A DNA stretch of 64,000 bases from Tenrec ecaudatus (GCF_050624435.1 NC_134539.1:141828025-141892024), one strand, 5' to 3'. Counted from the first letter of the stretch, positions 49,621-61,790 are shown. Made by a program: numbers and translations. The notes: generated by a model from the letters alone, not told the origin.

Positions 49621-49801
49621 GGGAGAGGAAATCAGGGAAGGAGGGGAAAAAAATGAGGAGCTGATACCAAGGGCTCAAGTGGAAAGCAAATGTTTTGAGA
49701 ATGATGATGGCAACAAATGTACAAATGTGCTTGACACATGGATGGATTGTGATAACAGTTGTACAAGCCCCCCAATAAAATGGTTTTTTTTTTAAAGAAA
49801 G
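49621..49801 (+). repeat. T-family 3' tip
   Basis: Ends 'cccccaataaaatggttttt'. Flanks aaaatgatattccaa and aaaattacattccta may be a decayed target duplication. Confidence 0.8.
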
Positions 49802-50936
49802 AAAATTACATTCCTAGAAAAAGCAGCTAGCTTGCTCACAACTCTATCCCACACATACTGTTCCTCAAGAAATGACTGTATATTATTAGTGTGGAGCCAA
49901 TGTGCTTATGCATACTTCCTTCTCACTGCATTCCAGAGCATGCTAAAAATAAGTATAAGCGAGGATTAAGATTGAATAAAGCTAATTCCTCTTGCATTCT
50001 TACCAAGGATATTCACTGCATTGGGCACTGTGAAGAACACAACTGCTTGTACAGCGTGCTGCTAATGACTTGGGTAACACAGAGACACCAGCAGTCTTAC
50101 CGACCATTGGTTTGTGCCATCAATGTCAATGCTGTGGGAAAAAGTCAAAAGGTGGTTCAGAGGTCCATGCCCCACGCCTTGAGAACCTCCCTCTAACCTG
50201 ACCCAGCCATCTACTCACTACAGAGAATTCTGTCTGAAAGGAAGAGAGGTCTACAGAATGGAATTGGTTTTAGACTTTTTTTAAATCCTACATTACAAGC
50301 CAAACAGCTTATGGGAGAAAAAAGATGTCATGAGTTGGGGTGACCCTGATGCACACAGCAGCTTGGCTGGAGTGCAAGGACCCTTCTCCCCACTCCCCCA
50401 CCCCGTGCCACGCCCCTCGCATGCAGTGCCTTCTTCCTGAGACTCTTTGAAAGTCTTCAGCTCAAAGCAATGGTCAACCTGGCTTGAGCTCTCTGAGATG
50501 ACCGAACAGACTGACTATGACCTGGAGACCATTGTGAACAAAGCAGAATCTGCCCTCACTGAGCTTATCAGTCTTACAAGGTGTCATCAAGGCCCTATGC
50601 CTGACCAGGCAGGTGGAAGAGCAGGCCAGCAAATAAATCGGCTGCAAGAAATATCCCCAGTGATTGCTGAAAGTAAATTTGAAAATAATGAGTTTCCCAC
50701 AAATTTTTGAAGCCCCCTGATATCACATAACTTTTGTCTGTTAAGTTACTTACAGGTTTAAGCCTTATTGTCAGCAATTACATATAGCTCTTCGCAAGCA
50801 TATCATTCCATAATGAATGTAGTTTTTCCATAACCTCCACCCCCAACTTTCTCTATACTGACCCTAGTAACCATTAATAAACTTTGATATCTAAAAAAAT
50901 GATGTTATATTGATCGAATGGTTATATATGTAAATC
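49802..50936. other. Unassigned intron block with an 87-codon open frame
   Basis: 50447-50710 (+) opens MKVFSSKQWSTWLELSEMTE and contains DYDLETIVNKAESALTELI. It reads like natural protein but I do not recognise it; a G/C-rich segment precedes it (50340-50440). It could be a fragment of a processed gene copy. No splice evidence. Confidence 0.35.
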
Positions 50937-51140
50937 TAAAGGAGCTCTGTTAGCACTGTGGACTAGGCTTTGGGTTGATAACCACAAGACCAGTGGTTCA
51001 AACCCGCCAGCCATTCACTCACTCTTTAGAAAGACAGACTGCCTGCTCCTGTAGAAATGTACAGTTTGGGAACCTTGTATAAATTCACTATGCGTCAGAA
51101 CCAATTCCAAGATAATAGGTTTGGTTTGGTTTGGGTTTAT
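50937..51140 (+). mobile_element. AfroSINE
   Basis: 'ggagctctgttagcactgtg' to a 'ggtttggtttggtttgg' tail, 170 bp before module 4 exon a. Confidence 0.85.
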
Positions 51141-51313
51141 ACATAGATCTTTTTTCCTCTGCTAGCATTACATGTCTCCATTGATTGAAAAGATAATATT
51201 TTTAACAATAAAACATGAAAAGGGACTGGATTTTCATATACTATATAAGAATTGTATATAGTTTTCAAATGTCAGTATTTTTATCGGAGTCTATATTCTG
51301 AATTTTCTTACAG

Positions 51314-51364
51314 AAGATAAGATTAGTTTGAATGTGCTGATGGATGCAGCAAAAGCTTTTGAGG
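51314..51364 (+). CDS. EFCAB13: Module 4 exon a (51 nt, one codon shorter)
   Basis: Acceptor ttcttacag, donor gtaagt. Encodes EDKISLNVLMDAAKAFE. The exon is three bases shorter than the other a exons: a clean in-frame codon loss, which suggests selection on the frame. Lys replaces the loop Gly. Confidence 0.9.
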
Positions 51365-51449
51365 GTAAGTGAGAATTTACATAAGGCACTGTAACGTTGA
51401 GATCTTGCTTCTTTGGAGAGAATTACCTTTTGAAAGCAGTAGTTTACCT

Positions 51450-51555
51450 CCTGTAGTCGCTACTGGTTGTGCAGGACCAGGCAGCGTTTTGTTCTGTTGT
51501 GCATGAAGTCACTATGAGTTGGAACCGACTCAATGGCACCTAACAGTCAATGCTG
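51450..51555 (+). mobile_element. RTE LINE 3' tip
   Basis: 'gcaggaccaggcagcgtttt' to 'gttggaaccgactcaatggc', the 3' end shared with the SINE, followed by 'acctaacagtcaa'. Confidence 0.8.
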
Positions 51556-52107
51556 CCATATTCAGTCTGGGATTTCACTATTGGATGATAACTGTATCTT
51601 ATTGATAGTAGCTTAGATTATTAGAGTTCTACGAAAAGTGTTGGCACTCTCCCAAAGATAGATTAATTTGCCCAAGATTTTGATTAGTGATGCATTCAAT
51701 TCACTAGCGTTTAAAGAACCAAATTATGGTGAACACAGTGGTCACTCTGAACGTAGTCCAAAAATCAGGTCAGGAAGTAGTAAGAGCTATTACCTGTAGA
51801 CAGCAGAGATGTAGATTGATCATCTATATACCATCAAACATCACTGGGTACAGTTCTGTGTTATTATGTGCTATATTGACAAAACACAAATGAGACATAA
51901 AGTGTAAAGCTAAATTTTAACTTAGATTAAAGACCCCTTTCAAATTGTAAATTTAACAATATCTCTATGCTGTGAATAATTAAAACTGAAGTTAGTGCAT
52001 ATATTCACACTTCATCTTGTGGTTGGAAATAATGTTATTTTTTGGTAACTTGAAATAATTAAATGTCCCTTAACATTGTTACCTGAAACAATTCATATGT
52101 CTTCAAG

Positions 52108-52212
52108 GAGAAAAGATTGATGGCCATGACTTAAAAAATGTGCTGGAAAACATAGGAATTGAAGTCACCGACAAAGAATGCATGATGCTGTCAAAAACGC
52201 TGCCAATCTGTA
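52108..52212 (+). CDS. EFCAB13: Module 4 exon b (105 nt)
   Basis: Acceptor gtcttcaag, donor gtgagt. The peptide opens EKIDGHDLKNVLENIGIEV and ends SKTLPIC. Asp is kept at the loop end. The last exonic base is A, so the split codon joining exon c reads Asn rather than Asp or Ala. Confidence 0.92.
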
Positions 52213-52544
52213 GTGAGTATCTAACCCATCTACCATCATGGTGCTGGAGAAACAGGGTGCTGTGGGCTTTGATGCCAACTCTCTGGTGCCCTATGAAGAA
52301 AACACAGTCCTGGCATAAGAAACTCTGTGGATACTTTGGTTTGAAAGTGATTCGTGGCTCTCTTTAAAAGTGAGAAACTTTTCCATTTCACCTGGTAGGT
52401 CCTTAGTAAGTATTTTAAATTCTTCCAGAATGCAACCACATCCCCATTCAGCCTCTTGGTATACCCCTCAACTCCTCAAAATCCATCAAATAAAAGATAA
52501 GCACATAAGAAAAGGGACCTGACATGGAAAATCTGAACAAACCC

Positions 52545-53090
52545 ATAACAAAAGACAGTGGAAGCCCAAGATAGAATTGTGAAATCTACACAGGAAATAA
52601 GCCTCTGGTGATTTCTCTTTATCCATAATGGAGGGATGGGCATAAACTACGGTAGTTACCAAACATGGAGTATTTGGAGAGATGACTATAGGTCAAAATG
52701 GTAAAACTGATGTAAATGGTTAAAACCTTGTTACTTGATAGATATTGGGACTGACCTGGTTTTTAACATTTTTCTGTGGTTTTTTTGTTTTTGTTTCTTC
52801 ATATTATGCTTTATCTCTGATGTATTTTGTCATTGTGGGTAGCCCTCTTGAATTTTGTTAAGTTTTTCTGTTTTTCTGTATTTGAAACCCAGGATTGATA
52901 GAGACAAAAAATAGAATGGGGGTTCCTGCGGGGGAGGGCTATAGTGAGGGAGGGCAGGTAAAGGGAAGCTGATATCAAGGAGTTCAAGGTGGAAGAAAAT
53001 GTTTTCAAACTGATGTGATAGCAATTGTACAACACTGCTTGATGTGATTTAATTATGGAATTATATAATATCTATGTTAGCTCCACATAA
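52545..53090. repeat. Unclassified repeat V (copy 3, longest)
   Basis: Combines the parts seen separately at 1804-2058 and 19165-19660, which shows that they belong to one family. Confidence 0.55.
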
Positions 53091-53119
53091 AATGAGTTGG
53101 GGGAGGAGGAAAAGAAGGA

Positions 53120-53690
53120 GAAAAAGAAAGAAAAGGGACCTCAAGAACCCTGTGCTTACACAGCCAATGTCCATTCTCATTGGCCAGTGGCCCAACCAAT
53201 CAGCCTCTCAAAAGTCTTGCATAAATACTCCACAAAGACTCATGAGGCCAGCCAGTACTTCCCCTGGGGATAACCCCATGAACATCCTCTCTGCCTATAG
53301 TTCCTGTCTCCAGGTCCTCCCAAGCAAGAGTAAACCTGGACATCCCCAAAGGAGCTAGCAGAGTAGCATTCTGGGCAGCAAGACCCTGTCTTCGCCTGTT
53401 TTCTCCCCACATACACTAAGCTGCAGCTGCTCCGAGTCTAGCATTCTCTCAAGAGCCTGGTTAGGAGCACAGCAGCCTCGGAGGGCTTGCGCTGTCAGCG
53501 AGCAGAAGAGCAAATGAACTGTAAGGGGACCCACTGCAGGTGCCCACCCACACTAAGGACTCTGCCAACACTACAGACCCTACTGCCACCCAACCAAAGC
53601 CCTGAAGACAGAGAGAATACATGTACATGGTTAGGCTGGTGGATATGCCCTGTTCTCTGACCGTCCTGAACTTTACCTCACTTTAGGAAA
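53120..53690 (+). repeat. LTR-like block with promoter-type motifs
   Basis: Inverted CCAAT boxes (cattggccagtggcccaacc, then aatcag), a TATA-like 'gcataaatactcc' about 45 bases on, and a C/T-rich downstream part. This layout resembles a retroviral LTR. Boundaries unclear. Confidence 0.4.
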
Positions 53691-53764
53691 AGGAAAAAAA
53701 GGTTTGTTTGGAAAAAAGTTTAATATTTTCACAAAATTTTTATCTAAATTGTTTATATTACTGT

Positions 53765-54040
53765 ATAGGAGTCCAAGTAGCACAATGGTTAAAGCTTTTA
53801 GCTGCTAGCCAAAAGGTTAACTGTTTGAATCCAAAATACCAGGAAGTTCATGATAGAAAGATGTGTCAGTCTGCTTTCACAAAAATTTACAGCATTGTGG
53901 GCAGGGGGAAGATTGGAGCATTGGAGGGGGGTGGGGAAGAAAGATTTACAGCATTGGAAATTCTATGGGGACAGTTCTACTCTATCCTATAGTGTCACTG
54001 TGAATCAGAATCAACTCAGTGGCAATGGTTTCTTTTGTTA
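53765..54040 (+). mobile_element. AfroSINE with an internal duplication
   Basis: 'aggagtccaagtagcacaat' to 'gaatcagaatcaactcagtg'; the 'tttacagcattg' phrase occurs twice, around a G-rich insert. Confidence 0.85.
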
Positions 54041-54176
54041 ATATTACTGTTTGGGTTGTTAGCTTTCTAGAGTGAAATAACCTCATTTTCTAGGCGAGTC
54101 ATTTAAAAAGTCTGAATCTGTGAAATTATGGATTTTGCATCATTTTTATTTGACCTGAATTTACCCTGTTTTACAG

Positions 54177-54230
54177 ACAATGGAAAAGTGTACACGAGAA
54201 GGTTATTGAACAGTGTGAAGTCTCTCAGAG
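54177..54230 (+). CDS. EFCAB13: Module 4 exon c (54 nt)
   Basis: Acceptor ctgttttacag, donor gtgagg. Encodes NNGKVYTRRLLNSVKSLR counting the split codon. Typical c exon, with Arg at loop position 12. Its acceptor is the same string as in the module 2 c exon. Confidence 0.92.
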
Positions 54231-54677
54231 GTGAGGATTAGAGACTAGCAGCTGAAGTTTAGTGTTCTTTGCATTTACTTTGTAAAATCCCTGTGCTTTC
54301 TCACGAGTTAGAACCTTGTGTTCCATTGGGATGTTCTTATTCTGAACACCTCTCACAACCTACCATTCTTCTTTGGGTAAAACTACATTTGAGGGCGTTA
54401 TTGGTAGAAATGTTTCAGATTTGAAATTTTGCTTTCAATTAGTGGAATTCTGAAATAGCAAGACTTTAATCTTGGCTACTGTTTTCTTAATTCTTCAGAC
54501 TGAGCTAATCTTACTGTCCATGAAGACTTCAACTGAAAGCTATAGGACGGTGTACTGACTATTGGGATTAACTTAAACCAGTGACCCAATATGTTTCTAT
54601 CTCCAGTGCTCAAAGTTAGCATTTTCCACTTCTTGCAATTACTTGTAGTTCTTATTTCCATTCACTTCTTTCCTAAG

Positions 54678-54782
54678 GAAAGAAAATCAGTGTTAATAAG
54701 CTAGAAAATCTTCTGGAGGACATGAATGTCGAGCTTGCGAATGAGGAATATGAAGACTTTCTGAGCCATTTGCCAGTTGATG
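54678..54782 (+). CDS. EFCAB13: Module 4 exon d (105 nt)
   Basis: Acceptor ctttcctaag, donor gtaagt. The peptide opens KKISVNKLENLLEDMNVEL and ends LSHLPVD. Only 447 bp separate it from exon c, the shortest intron of the series. Confidence 0.93.
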
Positions 54783-55004
54783 GTAAGTAGTTTAGATGTT
54801 CATGGTGGGGAAATTGTAAACTTCTGTCCCAGAGATTCTATAAATAAGCCTATTTTTATATCTCTCTTTAAAAAGCTTATGATAAATTATTTCAAATACA
54901 CAGAATAACAGAGAACAGTATAACAAACACTTGAGTACCCACTGGCTAAAGTTAATAAACATTGACATTTTACCACTTTTGTTTTATATGTATTCATGGG
55001 GAAA

Positions 55005-55795
55005 GGATCATTAACAACTTTTGAAAGGCACATGACACACCTTGCTTGCTGAAAGTAAAGGGGATTTGAGGCACTTGCTGATGAAAATCAAAGATTATAG
55101 CCATTGGGAATGACTTACAACTCAACAAAAAGAAAATAAAAGCCCTCACAACTGGACTAATAGACAACATCATGATAAATGTAGAAAAGGTTGACATTGT
55201 CAGGGATTTCATTTTACTCAGACCCACACTCAACACTCTTGGAAGCAGCAGTCAAGAAATCAGAGTATTGCATTTTCCAATAGCATTGGGCAAATCTGTT
55301 GCGTAAGACCTCTGTAATGTGTTAAGAGCAAAGATGTCACGTTGAGGAATAAAGTGTGTCTTAAAAAAAGCAACTAAATGTCATCTAGTCAATTCCAACT
55401 CTAAGTGGCACTATAGGGCCTGACTCAAGCCATGGTATTTTCAATTGTCTTATATGCACATGAAAGATAGACAGTGAAGAAAGAAGACCACAGAATGAGG
55501 GGGTGTTGGTCCAGAATAAAGTATCAAGGATTTCTAGAAGAGCAAATAGCTCTATCTTGGAGTACGTGCAGGCAGAATGTTCCTTATGTACTTTGGACGT
55601 GTAATCAGGAGAGACTAATTCCTATAAAAAGACATCATTGCTAGTAGAGAGCTAAAAAGAGGAAAACTCTCAACAAAATGCAATGACACATGGCTGCAAC
55701 AATTGTGAGGCTGTAGAAGGATCAGGCTATGTGTTCTGTTGTACAGAGGTTGCTATGAGTCAGAGCTGACATGATGGGACCTAATATTCTTATCA
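55005..55795 (+). mobile_element. RTE LINE 3' half
   Basis: Sense RTE from 'acaccttgcttgctgaaagt' through 'aagccatggtattttcaatt' to 'gagtcagagctgacatgatg'. Many stops. 55796-56342 is unassigned. Confidence 0.85.
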
Positions 55796-56342
55796 TGGGT
55801 GGGAAATCACCTTCATTATGACATTATCTCTAAATATAACTAGATGTCAAAAAACTTCCTACTCAAAAAGGAGTTGTTACTAGAATCTTTTAAAATAAAC
55901 TGGCAATTTGTTGTTCTTAACCAAGAATGGAATTGTTTCTGTATCATTGGCATTTCCTCATTCTTTTAACTAGCATAAACTATAAACAAAATACTACATT
56001 GGGGCATGGAAAATTTATCCAGGGCATGGTGGTTCCATGGCAGAATCCTTGCCTTCCATATGGGTGACCCCAGGTTTATTTTCTGACCAATTCACCTCAA
56101 GTACAGCTACTATTCACCTATCAGGGCAGGCTTTCATGGACCTGTGATGCTGCACTAACTTCTAGGTCCAAGTTAGATCTGGTTTATTGAAATATGCTCC
56201 CCTTATGGTCTGAAGGAAGAGAAAAGGTCTCTTAGAAAAGACTGCTATTAGATTTGCAGCCCCTCTTGCTTAAGAGTATGTGATCTTTCTTATTTCCAAC
56301 ATGTCTTCATTATATTGAGTTAAAGGAGCAAGTAGAGAAAAC

Positions 56343-56411
56343 AGGATCCCTGGTGGCATAACGGGTTGTGTATTGGGCTGCTAACCACAAGGTCAGCAGT
56401 TAGAAACACCA
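56343..56411 (+). mobile_element. AfroSINE head
   Basis: Only the first 70 bases ('ggatccctggtggcataacg' to 'cagttagaaacacca'), abutting the RTE start. Confidence 0.8.
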
Positions 56412-56863
56412 TTTGTCTGTCAGTTTGTTGTACTATGGTGGCTCATGCATTGCTGTGGTCCTGGAAATTATGTCACTGGTATTTCAAATGCCAACCGAAT
56501 CACTCCAAGTGAATGGGTTTCAGCGGGGCTTCCAGACTAAGAACAGACAATGAAAACAAAGGAAGACTTGGAGCCCCACTTCGGAGGAAGGGGCCACTGA
56601 GAATCTGATGCACAGCTTTGAAACACTGTCAGATGATGAAGGCTAATGAATAGAAGCAGAACATTGTCAGAGTTAGTGGCAGAGGATGGGCTCCTCAGGT
56701 CCAAGGGCACCCAAAATGTGACTGAGCAGAAGTTGATTTCTCACGAGGGATTTGATGTTGGTGACATCAGTCAGGTAGACCTATGGGAGTGGAGCGTTTG
56801 GGATCTTCATTTGCTGGTGGAGTATAACTCAGGGTAATGAGAAACAGCTGCAAAAGCTTCTAA

Positions 56864-57525
56864 TACAAAAAATCATATCATTGTGAATGAGGGGTGTGTA
56901 TGGAGTGGGGATCCAAAGCCCATTTGTAGGCAAGTGGACACCTTACGGAAGGGTCGCGGGGAAGAGACAAGCTAGTCAGGGTGCAGTGTAGCACCAATGA
57001 AACATACAACTTTCCCCTAGTTCATCAATGCTTCCTCCCCCTCCACTATCATGATCCCAATTCTACCTTACAAATCTGACTAGACGAGGGGATGTACACT
57101 GGTACAGATAGAAACTGGGAACACAGGGAATCCAGGGCGATGATCCCTTCAGGACCAGTGGTGAGAGCAGCAATATCAGGAGAGTGGAGGGAGGGTGGGG
57201 TGGAAAGGGCAAACTGATTACAAGGACCTACATATAACCTCCTCCCTGGGGGATGGAAAACAGAAAAGTGGGTGAAGGAGGATGTCGGATAGTGTAAGAT
57301 ATGACAAAATAATAATTTATAAATTATGAAGGGTTCATGAGAGAGGGGAAACAGGGGAAGAGGGGGAAAAATGAGGAGCTGCTGTCACAGGTTTAAGTGG
57401 AGAGCAAATGTTTTGAGAATGATGAGGGCCACAAATGTACAAATGTGCTTTACACAATTGATGGATTGTATGTATGGCTTGTGATAAAAATTGTATGAGC
57501 CCCCAATAAAATGATTTTTAATCTG
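56864..57525 (+). repeat. T-family insertion in RTE
   Basis: Starts 'aatcatatcattgtgaatga' and ends 'gagcccccaataaaatgatt'. Confidence 0.85.
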
Positions 57526-57602
57526 CTAATGATCAGAACTTGAAATTTGCACAAAGTATAATTTTTTTTCAAAGTATGAATTTACAAAAATTGGAAATGG
57601 TC

Positions 57603-57775
57603 AAAAATGAGGGAGGGTAGAAGAGGGAGGAAAAAAGAGGAGCTGATACCAAGGGTTCAAGTAGAAAGAAAATGTTTTGAAAATGATGATAGCAACATAG
57701 ATACAATTGTGCTTGCTACAGTTCATGTATAGATTGTTAGAAGAGTTATAAGAGCCCCCAGTAAAATGATTTATT
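57603..57775 (+). repeat. T-family insertion in RTE
   Basis: 3' tip only, ending 'gagcccccagtaaaatgatt'. Confidence 0.8.
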
Positions 57776-57867
57776 TAAAATAATAATAATATGTAGCACA
57801 TAAAGATCTTAGGCATTACTGAGCTGAAATGCACTGGTATTGCCATTTTGAATCAGAAAATAATAGT

Positions 57868-59345
57868 CCTGAGGGAGTACCAAAAATAGACTTTCAGGCC
57901 AGGATGTGGCAGTCCATCAGACTCAACTGGAAAATACTCCTAACAGTCAAGAATCAGACCTTGAACTATTTACAGGCTTTTCTATTTTTTTGTCATTTTT
58001 TTGTTGTTGCTTTGTTTTGCTGTCTTGTTTTTGTGCATATTATTATCTCTGCAGGTCTATCTAGATAAGAGAGACTGGATAAACAATCCTGAAGAGAAAA
58101 CAATGGAACCAATGGTTTCGGGGGGACGCAGTAGAGGGGGAAGTAAGGGAAAGGAAGTAGTGTTAACAAACCCAGGGACAAGAGAACAAGTGATCCAAAA
58201 TCAGTTGCGAGGAGGGTATAAGAGGGCTGGTAGGGCTTGATCAAGGGCAGTGTAACCAAGAGGAATTACTGAAATCCAAATGAAGGCTGAGAATGATAGT
58301 GTGACAAGAGGAAGTAGAGGAAAGAGCTAAAAGGCAAAGGGCATTTATAGAGGTCTAAATAAAGGCATGTACATATGTAAATATATTTATATGTGAGGAT
58401 GGGGAAATAGATCTATGTGCATCTATTCATAGGTTTAGTATTAAGGTAGCAGATGAACATTGGGCCTCCACTCAAGTACTCCCTCAATGCAAGAATACTT
58501 TGTTTTATTAAATTGGCATTCCATGAGGCTCGCCTTCCCAACATGATTGCTGAAGACAAAGTGGGTGCATAAGCAAATGTTGTGAAGAAAGCTGATGGTG
58601 CCCAGCTATCAAAAGATATAGCATATGGGGCCTTAAAGGCTTGAAGGTAAACAAACGGCCATCTAGCTCTGAAGCAATACCAGACTGTGTGATCACGAGG
58701 TGTCGAAGGGATCAGCTATTAGGCTTTAAAGGAAAAAAATCTTATCATTGAGAATGAGGGGCAGTGCGAAGTGGGGACCCAAAGCCCATCTGTAGACAAC
58801 TGGACATCGCCTTACAAAAGGGTCAGGGTGCAGTATAACACCGATGAAACATACAAATTTCCTCTAGTTCTTGAGTGCTTCCTCCCCCCACTATCATGAT
58901 CCTAATTCTACCTTACAAATCCAGCTAGACCAGAGGATGTACACTGGTACAGATAGGAACTGGAAACACAGGTAATCCAGGACAGATGAACCCTTCAGGA
59001 CCAGTGATGAGAGTGGCGATACCAGAGGGTGGAGGGAGGGTGGGGTAGAAAGGGGGAACTGATTTCCAGGATCTACATATAACCCCCTCCCTGAGGAACA
59101 GACAACAGAAAAGTGGGGGAAGGGAGATGTCAGATAGTGTAAGACATGAAAAAATAATAATAATTTATAAATTATCCATGGTTCATAAGGAAGGGGTGGT
59201 GGGGAGGGGAAAATGAGCTGATACCAAGGGCTCAAGTAGAAAGCTAATGTTTTGAGAATGATGATGGCAACAAATGTACAAATGTGCTTGACACAATAGA
59301 TGGATGGATGGATTGTGATGAGTTGTATGAGCCCCTAATAAAACA
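57868..59345 (+). repeat. T-family insertion in RTE, long copy
   Basis: Begins 'tcctgagggagtaccaaaaa', corresponding to about 39140 in the longest copy, and carries only one clear internal unit. It ends 'gcccctaataaaac'. A further tip lies at 59375-59415. Confidence 0.85.
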
Positions 59346-59739
59346 AATAAAATAAATAAATACTTCACACTATAAAAAAAAGAATTGTATGAGCCCCCAA
59401 TAAAATTATTTTTAAATAAAGAAAAGAAAATTTCAAAGGGCCTCTCTCGAAGGCAAAGCCAAATATTATAATGAAATGTACAAAGACCTAGGGTTAGAAA
59501 ACCAAAAAGGAAGAGCACACTCAGCATATACTAAATTGAAAGAACTCAAGAAAAAATTCAAACCTCAAGTTGCAATCTTGAAAGATTCTATGGGTAAAAT
59601 ATTGAGCCATGCCACAAACACCAAAGAATACACAGTCACTATACCAAAAAGAACTAGTTAACATTGCACCAAGAGAAAGCATGTGAGCAAGAACCAATGG
59701 TAGTGAAGAAAGTTCAAGCTGTTGTAAAAGCATTAACCA

Positions 59740-59830
59740 AACATATGTACAAGTGTGCTTGATACAATTGATGTATGGACTCTTGTGAGAGCTGTAAGAG
59801 CCCCCAATAAAATTATTTTTAAAAAGAAAA
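59740..59830 (+). repeat. Very short T-family insertion in RTE
   Basis: Ninety bases ending 'cccccaataaaattattttt', flanked by aaagcattaaccaa and aaatcattagccaa, a decayed target duplication. Confidence 0.8.
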
Positions 59831-60728
59831 AGAAATCATTAGCCAAAATCAAAGCTCCAGGAATTGGTGAACTATCAATGGAATGGTTTCAACAAGCTGA
59901 TGAAGCACTCATCTATGCCAGAAAGTTCGGAAGATAAATGCTTGGCCAACTGACTGGAAGATATCAATATTTGTACCCATCCAAACAAAGGTTGCCCAAC
60001 GGAAAACTCAAACTATAGAACATCATTGCTATCACGTACAAGTAAAATTTTGTGAAAATCATCCAACAACAGTTGCAGCACTATATTGACAGGGTTCTAG
60101 CTGGATTCAGAAGGTGACATGGAACAAGGGATATCATCCGACGGATCTTAATGCAAAGCGGAGAATACCCGAAAGATGTTTACTTGGGTTTTATTGACTA
60201 TGGCAAGACATTTGACTGTGTTGACCATTGTATTCTCCGTTACCTCATTTGCATGTAAAGTTGCACATTAAGGAAGACTGAAGAAGAATCATTATGAATT
60301 ATGATGCTGGAGAAGAATATTGAAATACGATGGGCTGCACAAAGGACAAACTGATTTTTATCAGAAGTATGGCCAGAGTGCTCCTTAGAGGCTAGGATGG
60401 CAAGATTTTGTCTTACATACTTTGGACATGTTGTCAGGAGAGACTAGTCCCTGGACAAGGGCAGCATACTCGGTAAGCTAAAGGGGCAGTGAACCAGAGA
60501 AAAGCCCTCAACCAGATGGATGGGCACGGTGACTACAATGGGCTCAGGCATAGGAACAATTGTGAGGAGAAGTCTGAGTCAGAACAGACTTGATGGCAGT
60601 GAATAAATGAGTACAGAAAATAATGAAAAACGGCTGAATTCCAACCTTATACTTTATACCTTAAATTTCTTGTTATTTTTATAAGTTTAAGATTTTATTC
60701 CTGTGCCTGAATTGTCTTTTCTTTGCAG

Positions 60729-60782
60729 AGCATACAAAAGTTAGCTTGCCTATGGCAATGGATGACACACAAGCTTTTACAG
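60729..60782 (+). CDS. EFCAB13: Module 5 exon a (54 nt)
   Basis: Acceptor ctttgcag, donor gtgagt. Encodes EHTKVSLPMAMDDTQAFT. It is diverged: no Gly before Lys-Val, and a Pro inside the position where the helix should begin. Length, phase and splice sites are kept. It sits 3' of the large nested RTE. Confidence 0.83.
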
Positions 60783-60994
60783 GTGAGTAAGAAGCGATGC
60801 TGAAAAGGGCATTCATTATTAGGTAATATCTAATGCTTTCTGGGGGGAAAAAGAAAGTTCTTTTTTAAATAGTTTATCTTCAGACCATTACTGACATATT
60901 AGCAATTTTCCCTACAAATATAATGGCTAAGTTATTGTTTCATAATCTTTCTTTTGCTTTGTGATGTTTCTAATATTTTACTGTTGCCATCTGG

Positions 60995-61212
60995 TTGATA
61001 AGGAACCTCAGAGGTGTGGTGGGCTACACATTGAGCTGCTAACCACAAGATGAGCAGTTCAAACCTTCCAGTAGCTCCAAGGCAGAAAGATGAGGCTGTC
61101 TTCTCCTGAGATTATTTAAAGTCTTGAAAACCCAAAAGGCCAATTCTATTCTGTCCTAGAGGGTCACTAGGTCTCCCTAGGAGTTGGAATCCACTCAATG
61201 GCAGTGAGAATT
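60995..61212 (+). mobile_element. AfroSINE, first of an inverted pair
   Basis: 'aggaacctcagaggtgtggt' to 'ggagttggaatccactcaat'. Confidence 0.85.
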
Positions 61213-61213
61213 T

Positions 61214-61380
61214 TATGCAGTCAATTCCAACTCAAATCAACCCTCTAAGCAGAGTATGATTGCCCCCATAGTTTCCAGTCCTATGGAAACAGACTGCCGG
61301 AGCTACTGTTAGATTCACACTGCACACCGTTTTGTTAGCAGCCAAGCTCCAGATCACTGTGCTGCCAGGGATCCTTTTCG
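61214..61380 (-). mobile_element. AfroSINE, second of an inverted pair
   Basis: 'gcagtcaattccaactcaaa' to 'tgtgctgccagggatccttt', adjacent to and opposite in direction to the previous copy. Confidence 0.85.
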
Positions 61381-61790
61381 GACATAGACCTATATTATGT
61401 GGGATTTTGACCAATAATATTCTTTCACTTCACCATTATTTAAGCAACCAAAAGATAAATCAACATTGTTCTATCTCAAGGGGAAGCTTTTGTGGTATAA
61501 CCAGGAACTGTGACCACTTTGTCAAAAAAAAAGTCTCAAGTAATATGATCATATTGGACTAGCATCTACAATTATATGAAATTTTCTTCTGCTTATATTA
61601 AAAGTCTAAATTGTTTCTGATTTAAACCCTGTATCCACATGACCTTTGAATCTATGTAGTTTAATAAATTTGCTGGTAAATTTGCTCTTCTAATTAAAGA
61701 TGATTCTACATATATCATCACTTTCATAATCTGAAGTCAGTAGTCCATTCCTAGAATTCTTACATGTTAACAATTCTGATCTTTCCAAAG

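Larger units (their letters stand above)
56412..60605 (+). mobile_element. RTE LINE copy broken by four or more T-family insertions
   Basis: RTE segments resume in order at 56412-56863 (5' leader), 57526-57602, 57776-57867, 59430-59739 (after an internal deletion of the endonuclease part) and 59831-60605. The last includes a reverse-transcriptase signature translating to GFIDYGKTFDCVDH. All frames are broken. Confidence 0.85.
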
